A stretch of DNA of 64,000 nucleotides from Leishmania mexicana MHOM/GT/2001/U1103 (taxonomy: Eukaryota; Euglenozoa; Kinetoplastea; Trypanosomatida; Trypanosomatidae), in NCBI RefSeq assembly GCF_000234665.1, contig NC_018337.1:345722-409721 (forward strand). The letters are read 5' to 3'. The number at the start of each line of letters is the position of its first letter. Position 1 is the stretch's first letter. Shown in pieces: positions 32,033 through 40,902 of the stretch. A program made the translations under genes and the position numbers. Below the pieces are notes generated by a model that was not told the origin of the DNA, ran no database searches, and saw only the letters and a list, made by a program, of their open reading frames with translations.

Positions 32033-34327
32033 ATGAACGACTATGCAGCATGGCGGTCTCGTGTGATGCACGGCACGCGCCGTTCCTCACCACCACCTCA
32101 TGACGCCCACCCGTTCACCTCAGCCGGGGCTGCTGCTCCTCCTGCGCCACATCCCCCACAGACGCCGCTGCCGTCCGCTGCCGAACCTTCCTCCTCCTTC
32201 GTTCCAGCGTCTTCTGCGGCCGCTGCGCCACCCCTACTAGCATCGCTGCCCATTGGGGATATTGGCGGCATGACCTCCTCCAACTCACTTGCGGGTGGCA
32301 CTGGCGACCCGGCAGAGGCAGTAACGCGTCTTCAAGAGGTCCTGCGGGACATCTGTGCGACGGAGCGACGACAGGAGAAGACGTGGCTGAACGTGCAGCC
32401 CTGTGTCCTGAACGCGGTGAAGCTGCTCGCTGCAACAGCGCAAATGTGCGCTGTACGAGTGCGGCAGCTGGAGGATGTGCTGCAGCACCTTCAGCAGTAC
32501 ACGACGGTGCTCGTGCGAGATCGTGAGGTCAAGGAGGAGCGCTATCGCCTGGATGCCGCCGCGCACCGCGAGGAAGCAAACGAGTTGTGGAAACGCCTGC
32601 TCCGTCTCGAGGCCCAGCAACAGGCACCGTCGCTGCAGATCGATCAACGAGTGTCGGAGGCGGTCAAAGCAAGTTGCGAGGCAGTTGTGGAAGCTCGAGT
32701 AGCACCGCTTCAGCAGGAGCTGCAGGGCCTCCGGCACCGGCTGAAGACGTTGGCGCTCTCACGTCCACACTCTTCCCACGACAACCGTCACGTGCGCTCG
32801 AGCAGCGTCTCCTCCAACTCTTCCACATTGACGGTGAGGGACAACTATTACGCTGGGGGCGATGACGTGGCCGCCTCACAGCACCGCCACCACTCGGCCG
32901 CCTCGTCCTCTAGCACCTTCTCTTCCTCATCGCTCACATCTTCGACAGCATCTTCGCTTGGCCGGCACGAGCAGTGCCCTCGAAGAGGTAGAGTCGCCAC
33001 GACAAGTGCACCTGCGTCAGCGACTGCTGACGCTTCTCCCAGCATGCAGAAGATGATGCGCGAGGTGCAGCGGGTGCGGCGACAGTGGCAGCAGTTTCTG
33101 CAGTCTGTGCCGTCCGCATTGGTCCAGGGAAAGGGTCCGTGCGAAGGCCGCCTTCGCTGCCGCGACACCAGGGGCTCCTCCAGTCGTCGGCGGTCGCGCC
33201 TGACATCAAAAAGCAGCCGCCTCGACTTGGCGGGTGGGCTCAGTGACGTGACGAGGGCGAACGGGGAGGTCATGGAGAGCATTCGAGGCGTTCTACCGCA
33301 GCCGTTTCATGTCCTGGCACATCCTTCACCCTTTTCTTCACCGACGGATGCTGTGCTTCCCAAGTGTTCGTCTGGTCCGACGCGTGCGCGGAGTGGCGCG
33401 AGAGCCGCCGAGCCCTCCTCTGCGCTGCCAGCCTCCGGACGCCGGATTCGGTGGTACTGGTTGGGGGATGCACATAGTCACTTCTCCACGGCCATCCGCC
33501 GCGCAGAGAAGGACGTCGCCGCCGCGAAACTGCTCAGCGAGCGACCGCAGCCGGCGCTGAGCGGGGTGAGTCCGGCGCTTCCGTGGACGGAGTGTCACGC
33601 CTTTGACGGCCGTACGGACTGCTGGTACAGTCTGGGGACGTGGGCGAACCACCGGCGCCACCTACGAGAGGTGGAGCTGGCGGTAGAGGAGGGCACAAGC
33701 AGGAACAGCGGTGACGTTCGGCTGGGCTGGCTGAGATGGACGTCGTCTCTCGCCAGCTGGCCCGACACGTCAACGATGCTCGTGCATAGGGCCGGCATCT
33801 ACATGGTGCGTGTGTGTCTTGTGCGTCACTGCGCATCGGCGAGCCTGTGCAGCGGGGCAGGCCGCGCAGAGTCTGTCGGCCGCGACTGCGACAGCGGTGG
33901 TGCGCTAACGCTCTGTATGAACGGTGCCGCGGTGGGCGGGTTGCGGGAGGTGGTCACGCACACGCTTCTTTACACTCACCCTGCCGCCTCTCCTACCGAG
34001 GCTGCCGCACCGTGGCAGGTCACGCGAGGCAGATCGCGCAGTACCTGTGCTTCTGCAGGCAACTTTTGCGCTGCCTTTGACAGTGTTGCGCACTCGCCCG
34101 CATCCGCATCCCCTGCCAGGTCACCCTCGCGGCGCCGCTTCCACGGTGGCATCGCCGACGCGACTCAGCGCCAGCGGCCCTGCTGCGAACCAGCACAGCT
34201 GCACACGAACACTCTCACCGCCTGTCTCTTCTTGCCGGCGGGTGCGGCGCTGCAGGTGCGCTGCCGCGGCCTGCACAACACGAGAACGATTCACGAAGCC
34301 TTCTGTGAGCTCGAGTACGTCGTGTGA
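32033..34327 (+). CDS. coiled-coil protein with a possible C-terminal jelly-roll domain, unrecognised
   Basis: 764 aa. Residues 1-90 are Pro/Ala/Ser-rich. Residues about 95-240 are strongly helical with Gln/Glu/Arg heptads (RLQEVLRDICATERRQEKTW, VRQLEDVLQHLQQY), a likely coiled coil. About 245-470 are Ser/Arg-rich and disordered-looking. The last 270 or so residues are compact, with alternating strands: 'AGIYMVRVCLV' near 585-595, 'ALTLCMNGAAVGGL', 'TACLFLPAGAALQVRCRG' and a final 'AFCELEYVV'. That strand order, with the Leu-x-Ala-Gly-x-x-Leu-x-Val core and closing F-x-x-x-Y, recalls C1q/TNF-like jelly rolls; this is pattern inference only. No signal peptide is evident. The start is the first ATG of the frame. 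Confidence 0.75.
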   Translation: MNDYAAWRSRVMHGTRRSSPPPHDAHPFTSAGAAAPPAPHPPQTPLPSAAEPSSSFVPASSAAAAPPLLASLPIGDIGGMTSSNSLAGGTGDPAEAVTRLQEVLRDICATERRQEKTWLNVQPCVLNAVKLLAATAQMCAVRVRQLEDVLQHLQQYTTVLVRDREVKEERYRLDAAAHREEANELWKRLLRLEAQQQAPSLQIDQRVSEAVKASCEAVVEARVAPLQQELQGLRHRLKTLALSRPHSSHDNRHVRSSSVSSNSSTLTVRDNYYAGGDDVAASQHRHHSAASSSSTFSSSSLTSSTASSLGRHEQCPRRGRVATTSAPASATADASPSMQKMMREVQRVRRQWQQFLQSVPSALVQGKGPCEGRLRCRDTRGSSSRRRSRLTSKSSRLDLAGGLSDVTRANGEVMESIRGVLPQPFHVLAHPSPFSSPTDAVLPKCSSGPTRARSGARAAEPSSALPASGRRIRWYWLGDAHSHFSTAIRRAEKDVAAAKLLSERPQPALSGVSPALPWTECHAFDGRTDCWYSLGTWANHRRHLREVELAVEEGTSRNSGDVRLGWLRWTSSLASWPDTSTMLVHRAGIYMVRVCLVRHCASASLCSGAGRAESVGRDCDSGGALTLCMNGAAVGGLREVVTHTLLYTHPAASPTEAAAPWQVTRGRSRSTCASAGNFCAAFDSVAHSPASASPARSPSRRRFHGGIADATQRQRPCCEPAQLHTNTLTACLFLPAGAALQVRCRGLHNTRTIHEAFCELEYVV

Positions 34328-35407
34328 GGTGGTGATCGGCGCACAGACATACGCACAGAGTCAGCCATTTTCTTTTTCCGTCTTTGCCTTCCTCCTCCCC
34401 TCCCCCTTCCCCCTCGACTACACCTTGGTGCCCGGAGGCACGTGTCTGGGGGTGTCCGCGTGATGCGCTTGTGTATGTGCCTGTACTCGTGCGCGGCGCA
34501 GACAAGGACAGTAGTGGAGGGGGGGGGGCAGCGAGAGGGAAGATGACGGAGAAGCTCGACGCACTCGGGATGCAAAGGGGTGGGTGCACCACCGCGTCTA
34601 TCATAGACGCAAGCAAAGATACACCCTGCAGAAGCGCATGAGGCACGCACAACCGTGGAAATCGCCTCACAAGAGGGGTGCCATTCGCCTCCCGGGTGGC
34701 AAATACCTACGACGCAGCGCCCGATCGCAAGGGCATCACTGAGCGGCTGCATTATGCGTTCTGGGCGCCTTGTTCGTGGTTTCTTTCGAGGCTTATGGCG
34801 CGATGCGAGTCCTTTGGCGCTTTTGTTTCTGTGTGATTCACATGGCCTTCGGCGACGCCATACACGAACGCGATGCAGCGATGCCTCATCGCCTCCTCCT
34901 CCGTCCTCCCCAACTGTCTACCTTTCCACACCCCAAATATTCTCTCTTCTGTCGCCCTCACCCCTGTGCTGGTGGGTCTCTTCGTCCCTATACTGCCCTC
35001 TCTCCCTCTCTCTGTGTGTGCCTGGCGCATGATGCATCAGTCTTGTCGGCTTGACTGCTGTGTGTGTGTGCTGAGAGTGCTGTCGATGCGCGTGTGCTCG
35101 TGTGCGGAGGTAGTCGATTGTCTCTCGCCTGTTCTTGGCTTTTTATAAGGAGCACCCGTTTTCCACTTCCCCACCCACGCCACGCACCGATATCTCTCTC
35201 CCCCCACTTTCACGTCGGCCAAAGCGCGAGACGGATCGCCGGCATCCGACTCTCTGCCACGCCCGCATTCGACTAACTAAGCGACTGGGAGCGGGCGAAA
35301 AGCACGCATAAGCATAGGCGGCGTCATCATTACGAGGGAGTACAGAGCTTTGGTGCCTCAAGCAAGCGTACGCGAGCCATAGAACAGCAGAGCGAAAAAA
35401 AGAAGAG
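34328..35407. other. intergenic region
   Basis: No gene seen. It has a G-run near 34519-34529 and CT-rich stretches near 34885-35010, with short purine-rich DNA just before the next ATG. Confidence 0.6.
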
Positions 35408-35731
35408 ATGGGCCAATCCAACGGCGCAGCGCTCGCCAAGGACACCATCGCGTCTGAGCAGTTCCTCAAATACCAAGAGGCGCGCCACCGCATCGTGCAC
35501 CGCGCCTTTGTGAAGTGTGTCGTGCCATCCTCGAAGGGCAAGGATGACGGGTACGACCTCACACCTGAGGAGCGCATGTGTGTGGAGGAGTTCGCCATTC
35601 TCTACGCCGGCTTCGCCAAGAAGGAGTTTCTGCACTTTAGTAGCCTGTATGAGCAGTACCAGCGCGACCAGTACGAGAAGATGCGGTTGGAGGTGATGCA
35701 GCAGCAGGCCCGCAAAGACATTCAGCAGTGA
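35408..35731 (+). CDS. small-Tim-like protein with reduced cysteine motifs
   Basis: 107 aa. Two amphipathic helices are joined by a loop. The first ends RAFVKCVV (C37) and the second begins 'LTPEERMCVEEFAILYAGF' (C58), followed by a helical, Gln-rich C-terminus. Layout and the Leu-x-x-x-Glu-x-x-Cys start of helix 2 resemble small Tim chaperones of the mitochondrial intermembrane space. Only the inner cysteines C37 and C58 of the twin CX3C motif remain; the outer positions are A33 and F62. Small Tims hand hydrophobic precursors across the intermembrane space; trypanosomatids are known to have divergent ones. I am confident of the gene, less so of the family. Confidence 0.6.
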   Translation: MGQSNGAALAKDTIASEQFLKYQEARHRIVHRAFVKCVVPSSKGKDDGYDLTPEERMCVEEFAILYAGFAKKEFLHFSSLYEQYQRDQYEKMRLEVMQQQARKDIQQ

Positions 35732-37899
35732 TGTGTGCGACCCTGAGTGACACGGATGCAAGGCAGGGCCGGTGAGAGTAGAAGCATTCACATTTCTTTC
35801 CTCGCGCCTCTCAAATTCTTGGGCTTGCCGATGCGTGAGCTTGCGTGCGGGTGCACCATCTGCTCTTTAGTGGCGTTTTCCGGCAGCGCTTTTGTTGGGT
35901 GTAGGGAGGCTGCCTCCCCTCGCTGATGACCCACGCAGACGGACACGGACGCAGGGTGCAGTGGATGATTGCCTGCCGTCTCCCCACGCCTTTCGCGCTT
36001 CATCAGCAGCCTCACAGTATCTTCCCGTTGTTCCGTGGCGTTTGAATCTTGTATCCGGCCTGGTCATGTTTCACATCATCATCAGGCCCCTTTCGCCGGA
36101 GCTCACGTACTGTGCGCCTGGCTCATGCACGCACCGGACATATGAGGCGTTGAAAGAGCAAACATAAGAGCCACAAGAAAAAGGGAAAACACGAGGTGAG
36201 CGGGAGGGAGAGTCAAGGTCGATGCTCCACGTAATGCATGGGGACGCCGTGTGTGTGAGTGTGTGTGTGTGTGCGCCGAATGCGGTTTTAGGCGCCTGTA
36301 CACACACACACCACACACATACACCGCAGGATGAAGGGGCGCTTCGTGGCAAACAGTTGCCAAGACGCATTTCTCTTCCGCTTTGCTTTGAAGGTCGACG
36401 TGCGCTCTTGCCCCCCTCCCCCTCCCCCAACTCTCTGAACGCAAGCTTCCGCGTCTTTTCCTCATTTTAAGGCGAAAAAGAAGAGGAGCCTGCACGCTGC
36501 ACAAGTGGTGGATAATCCCTCCTGCCAGCGAAGCAGACATCGACGTGAGGAGGAGGAGGAGGAGGGGGGGGGGGCTGTGCATACTCAGCCTTACGTGTGC
36601 CGTCCTCTCTCATCGAACTCGGCGCCCTGCCTATACTTCGCTTCGTGTCTCTCTTTCTTCACCTTTGTTCTTCTCTCCCTTCCCTGGTGGGCGGCGAACG
36701 CACCTTACCGCGACGCCGCCGCCGCCACCATCATGACCTCAGCTCGTGGTGCTGCAGCGCAGACTCCATCATCTCTTCACCTGTTTAGCGCCTATTCACA
36801 GCGGAAGCTCACGAAACAGCGTGCCGGCGCGGCGGTTAGTCCTCTGTAGTGTCCCCCAGTCAGATGCATTAGCCCTTCTCTCTTTTGCTTTTCACCTTTT
36901 TTCCACTCGTCGCTCAGCAGGCCGATTCGTGGCTGAACCGCCTCTCTCCGTCACCGCAGTCAGCCACACACACACACACACACCTCTTTTCTGCTTTGAG
37001 GGTTTTTATCATGTACGTTCCTTGAAGGGGCACCGCGCATCGTCTTGATCGAAGCGTGCCATAAACTTCATTGCTCTGAAGACATTTTTCGCCTTCCTTC
37101 CACAACAGAGGCCAGCGCAGCAGGCACCCATACGTACCGGAAGGACATCAATACATTCCTCTCTTCTCGTCCACCTACACCCTCGCACACAGCCTTCGGC
37201 ATCGAACACTTCTCGTGCACTGGCGCGTCTCCTCTGGCACACGGAGGGTGAGGAGTTCGCACGAAAGCACAGCGAGACCGGTTGTCTGCAGAAGAACACG
37301 GTGAGGCCCTTCGCAACACCGCTTCACCTCGCGCATAGATACACACATACACACATACGCATACAAGCGCGCGAGCGACTCTCTTCCTCCCTCCTCTCTC
37401 TCTCCCCATCATTGGATTATGGAGAGCGCGCGTCTTGGAGACGCATACGTCTGATTTTTGTTGGCGTATGAATCACACATCACAGCAGTAACGCGCCCAC
37501 GGCGCATCTGCCTCGCGTTCACTGACTGCCTTCGCCTCTTTTCCTTTCGCATCTCTCACACGCTTCCGCATCTTGCCATCTGATCATCGCATACCCACAA
37601 CCACCCACCCACACACAGGCACAGAGAGGTGCGCCGGTCACTTTACTTTCTATTGGGGTGAGCGATCTCTGACGTGGCTCTCACTTCCTCTCCCTCTCCC
37701 TATATATAGTATCCCACGATCTTTCCTGCTTCGGCTGCTCTTCGCCCTCTCTGCCTCTCTCTGCGCGTGTACAGCGATACTGTTCGGGAGGAGAGCGGAG
37801 GGGGGAGTGAGGCGTCCTCCAAGGGGTCCGCGAGACAAGCAAGGGAAACACAGGCGAGTGGCAGCAATACAAACCCTTCAATAGAGAAGATTCCCATAC
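35732..37899. other. intergenic region (about 2.2 kb)
   Basis: No confident gene. It has GT and CA repeats near 36255-36272, 36300-36321 and 36964-36983, a GGA run at 36549-36573, and a strong pyrimidine tract at about 36647-36683. A short frame at 36733-36849 is listed separately. The acceptor for the kinase mRNA is probably AG 37773-37774 after a long CT tract; no ATG intervenes before 37900. Confidence 0.55.
36733..36849 (+). CDS. possible micro-ORF (38 codons), doubtful
   Basis: An ATG in a GCCGCCACCATC context follows a strong pyrimidine tract (36647-36683) and opens a 38-residue basic peptide (MTSARGAAAQTPSSLHLF..., ending AGAAVSPL). Against it: the first AG after the tract falls at about 36742, inside the frame, and the composition is unremarkable. 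It could be a small gene in a 2.2-kb gap or chance. Confidence 0.15.
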   Translation: MTSARGAAAQTPSSLHLFSAYSQRKLTKQRAGAAVSPL

Positions 37900-40800
37900 A
37901 TGCGAGCAACGATAGACGACGAGAACTCGTCCGTGGCCGTCACGCTTCTGCCTTCAGCACAGGTGGAGCCTCTGACCAGCTCTCAGCCTCCCACACGCAC
38001 CGGCGCCGTGGGCACCATGGTGAAGACTGATGTCATCAATGCACCAGGCAATGATGCAGGCAGCTCTGGTGGCGGGAGCGGGCCATCTTCGATGGCCACG
38101 GCGACCACAACCAACGCAGTCTTCTACAACCCCTCCGCGCAGCTGCCGACGCCGCCACCACTGCATCGGAACTCGTCGTCGCCGGCGCCGATGCAGCATC
38201 CTCAGCACGAGGAGCCGCAGCGACTTGGAGCTGTGCCCTACTTGCCTGCGTCCTGCGAGTCCGACAGCAACGAGGAGCCTCTCTTCCAGCACCCCCCACC
38301 TGCAACGCCAAGAGCACCCCTTCTGCAGGGCCCGCAGTCGGGCCGTCTGTGGGGCGCCGTGAGCTCGACGCCGTCGTCCGCCGGCTTTGTTAGCGGTGGA
38401 ACCGCTCCGTACGCGTCCCTTCTCCACACTTCATCCGCCCTGGCCGTGGGGGACCCGGAGACGCCGGACACAACGGCGGGGCATGGCGTAGTTGTCGGAA
38501 GTGAAACCTCGAATCGCTGCCTTCCGGCGTCCATCAAGGCGCACCCCCCTGCGTCCGCCACCAGCCCTGCAAGCATACACGGAGGCTACTCGGACAGTGG
38601 CAGTGACTTCACGGCAACGACAACGGTTGGAAATCATAGCAGTGGCGGCCGCGGACTGCGACGGCCTTCACTAATGACGGGCCCCAACGGCGCGGCAGTG
38701 CCATTGGCGTCACCGATGCTGAGTGGGCCGCAGGGTCGGTGGGTAAGGCCGTCGGGCGAGGAGAGCAGCAGCGGCCTTGCAACCCTGTCTGTGACTGCGG
38801 CGCCCGCCAACTTGGGGGACACCGTACTCGTAGCTGAGCCGCCGACACCAATGAAGCAGCGTCGCACGATCCACACAGGAATGAGCAGCACGGGAAGTCT
38901 TCCATGCGGAGCCATCGGCGCCGGTCCTCGACTCTCTACCACCGCCGCAGCCAGCACCGGAACCTGCTCCTCGGCTGCTGCTGCAACGTCCGCCGCCGCC
39001 GTAGCTGGAGGTGCGTCACCAAAGCCGTCTCTGCGCATTGCCGCGCCACTTCGAGGACTCGGCTACAACTCAGCGGCTAACAGCGCATCAGCGCCTGCCT
39101 CTCGTCCCACCACGTCAGGCATGAGCACCGCCCCCCCTCCACCCTCCTTCAAGTGCTACCGCCGCGAGGGCAGCCGGAAGCGGTCCGCCGACGTTCTGTC
39201 GCAGTTTAGCGCACTTGACCTTGACGAAACGCCGGCAACGCCTTTTGCGCAGACGGGTACCGGTCGCTTTACCAGCATCACCCACAACGGCAACGGGCAC
39301 AACGCCTTCCCATCGCAGCCTTCACCGTCGATGGCTCTCTACCGGGGCGCCGGCGGCGGCAGCAATGCGATCGGCGCCGTCTCCCCTCTTATCATAGACT
39401 ACGCCACGCCTGTGGCTCTGTCTCAGCAGATTGGTGGCTCGAATACCTTCTCGCAGGTGCTGCTGCATCCATCTCAGGACGTTCTGGACATGTCGCAGGC
39501 CGAAACGGAGTGCTCGAACTTCTTGGCGCGGCGCATCCTAAACGAGTACAACGAGGTACGACTCCTCGGCAGCGGCTCGTTCGGCACGGTCTCCTTGTTC
39601 AAGGAGATCAGCTCAGGCGAGTACGTCGCAGTGAAGATGTCGCCGCCGCTGCGGACGCCGGAGATGGAGCGGCGCTACCGCCGCGAGCGGTCCGTGATGG
39701 GCATGGTGCGGGGGCTGCCGCACGTCGTGCAGCTCTCTGCCGCATGGGAGGAAGGTCGGGTGCCGCGCATGTATCTGCAGCTTGAGTACTGCCCTGGCGG
39801 CTCCGTCGCGTCTGTCGCGAACGCGAAGCAGAGCCGGAATGAGCCCTGGTCGGAGGCGGAGGTGAAGGTGTTCCTAGCTCACATGAGCATCGCACTCGAT
39901 GCGCTGCACCGCGCCAACATTGCGCACGTCGACTTCAAGCCGGACAACGTCCTCGTCGATAAGGATGGAGCGTACAAGCTGTCTGATTTCGGCTGCAGCG
40001 TGCTACTGGATGAGAGAGGCCGACCGAGACCGGAGACGCGGAACGGCTACGGATCCCCGGCACGAGTCCAACGAGCTGGCGGGGTCGGAGGTGTCGCGTG
40101 CGCGAACCCGAGCGGCGGACCTGTCGCTCACACAGGTGCTGGCGCTGGTGGGCTGGGCTCTTCCCTGGACTTCAGCAGCTGGAACGAAGGCAACGAGCTG
40201 AGCACGGTGAGCATTGACGAGGGCGACTGCCGGTACCTATGCGCCGACATGCTGAATGAAAAGCAGCACTTCAAGGCTGGCGACATGTTCTCGCTGGGGA
40301 TGTCGCTTTTCGAGCTCATGTCGGGCCAACCACTCCCCCGAAATGGTGATCAGTTCCTAGCGCTCCGCCGCCGCGTGCCGGTGGAGATGCTGCGCCGCCG
40401 CGGATACTCGGCCGACCTGGTGGAGCTTGTCGTGGCGCTCTTGCGTAGCAATCCCCCACAGCGACCCACTGCACGACAGGTTCTACAGTACCTCCGGCCC
40501 TCTTCCGAGGAACTTCAGTTGCTCTCGAGCGCCTCAGCGATGCAGAGGTGGACAGAGAGCGCTGAAAGTTTTTGCCAACTGCAGGAGGAGGAGCGGCAGC
40601 AGCCACCGCTCGGCAAGGATGGTGTGCTGACTGCCACCGTGGACGCGCTGCGGTGTGTGAGTGCGCTCATGGAGGCGTCGATGTGGCTCTTCACGACAAC
40701 TCAGCAGGACGTTCACCGACTCGCTGCCCCAGCAAACGCCGACAAGGGAGAGGAGGAGGAGGATGAGCGGCGCCGTCAGCAAACTCAGCAGTTACAGCCG

Positions 40801-40902
40801 CAGCCGTTGCTCCAGCTCCCTTGCGGGCAACAGTTAGAAGACCTGCCTATGTCTCCGATCCAGCGCGATGAGGCGTGTACGCCGACAGCACTGAATTACT
40901 AA
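37900..40902 (+). CDS. Wee1-like protein kinase
   Basis: 1000 aa. The first 530 or so residues are Ser/Pro/Ala/Gly-rich and probably disordered. A kinase domain follows: Gly-loop G557-S-G-S-F-G562, lysine K579 in VAVKM, catalytic loop HVDFKPDN (D678, K680, N683) and DFG at 696-698. After it comes 'EGDCRYL' (774-780), the Wee1-family equivalent of the EGDSRFL motif that replaces the usual APE approach, then 'KAGDMFSLGMSLFELMSG' and 'RNPPQRPTARQVLQ'-like subdomain XI. Wee1 kinases phosphorylate the inhibitory Tyr of CDKs. About 75 residues (699-773), Gly/Ala-rich, separate DFG from EGD, longer than usual. The start is the first ATG after the likely splice AG; 38017 is an alternative. Confidence 0.87.
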   Translation: MRATIDDENSSVAVTLLPSAQVEPLTSSQPPTRTGAVGTMVKTDVINAPGNDAGSSGGGSGPSSMATATTTNAVFYNPSAQLPTPPPLHRNSSSPAPMQHPQHEEPQRLGAVPYLPASCESDSNEEPLFQHPPPATPRAPLLQGPQSGRLWGAVSSTPSSAGFVSGGTAPYASLLHTSSALAVGDPETPDTTAGHGVVVGSETSNRCLPASIKAHPPASATSPASIHGGYSDSGSDFTATTTVGNHSSGGRGLRRPSLMTGPNGAAVPLASPMLSGPQGRWVRPSGEESSSGLATLSVTAAPANLGDTVLVAEPPTPMKQRRTIHTGMSSTGSLPCGAIGAGPRLSTTAAASTGTCSSAAAATSAAAVAGGASPKPSLRIAAPLRGLGYNSAANSASAPASRPTTSGMSTAPPPPSFKCYRREGSRKRSADVLSQFSALDLDETPATPFAQTGTGRFTSITHNGNGHNAFPSQPSPSMALYRGAGGGSNAIGAVSPLIIDYATPVALSQQIGGSNTFSQVLLHPSQDVLDMSQAETECSNFLARRILNEYNEVRLLGSGSFGTVSLFKEISSGEYVAVKMSPPLRTPEMERRYRRERSVMGMVRGLPHVVQLSAAWEEGRVPRMYLQLEYCPGGSVASVANAKQSRNEPWSEAEVKVFLAHMSIALDALHRANIAHVDFKPDNVLVDKDGAYKLSDFGCSVLLDERGRPRPETRNGYGSPARVQRAGGVGGVACANPSGGPVAHTGAGAGGLGSSLDFSSWNEGNELSTVSIDEGDCRYLCADMLNEKQHFKAGDMFSLGMSLFELMSGQPLPRNGDQFLALRRRVPVEMLRRRGYSADLVELVVALLRSNPPQRPTARQVLQYLRPSSEELQLLSSASAMQRWTESAESFCQLQEEERQQPPLGKDGVLTATVDALRCVSALMEASMWLFTTTQQDVHRLAAPANADKGEEEEDERRRQQTQQLQPQPLLQLPCGQQLEDLPMSPIQRDEACTPTALNY

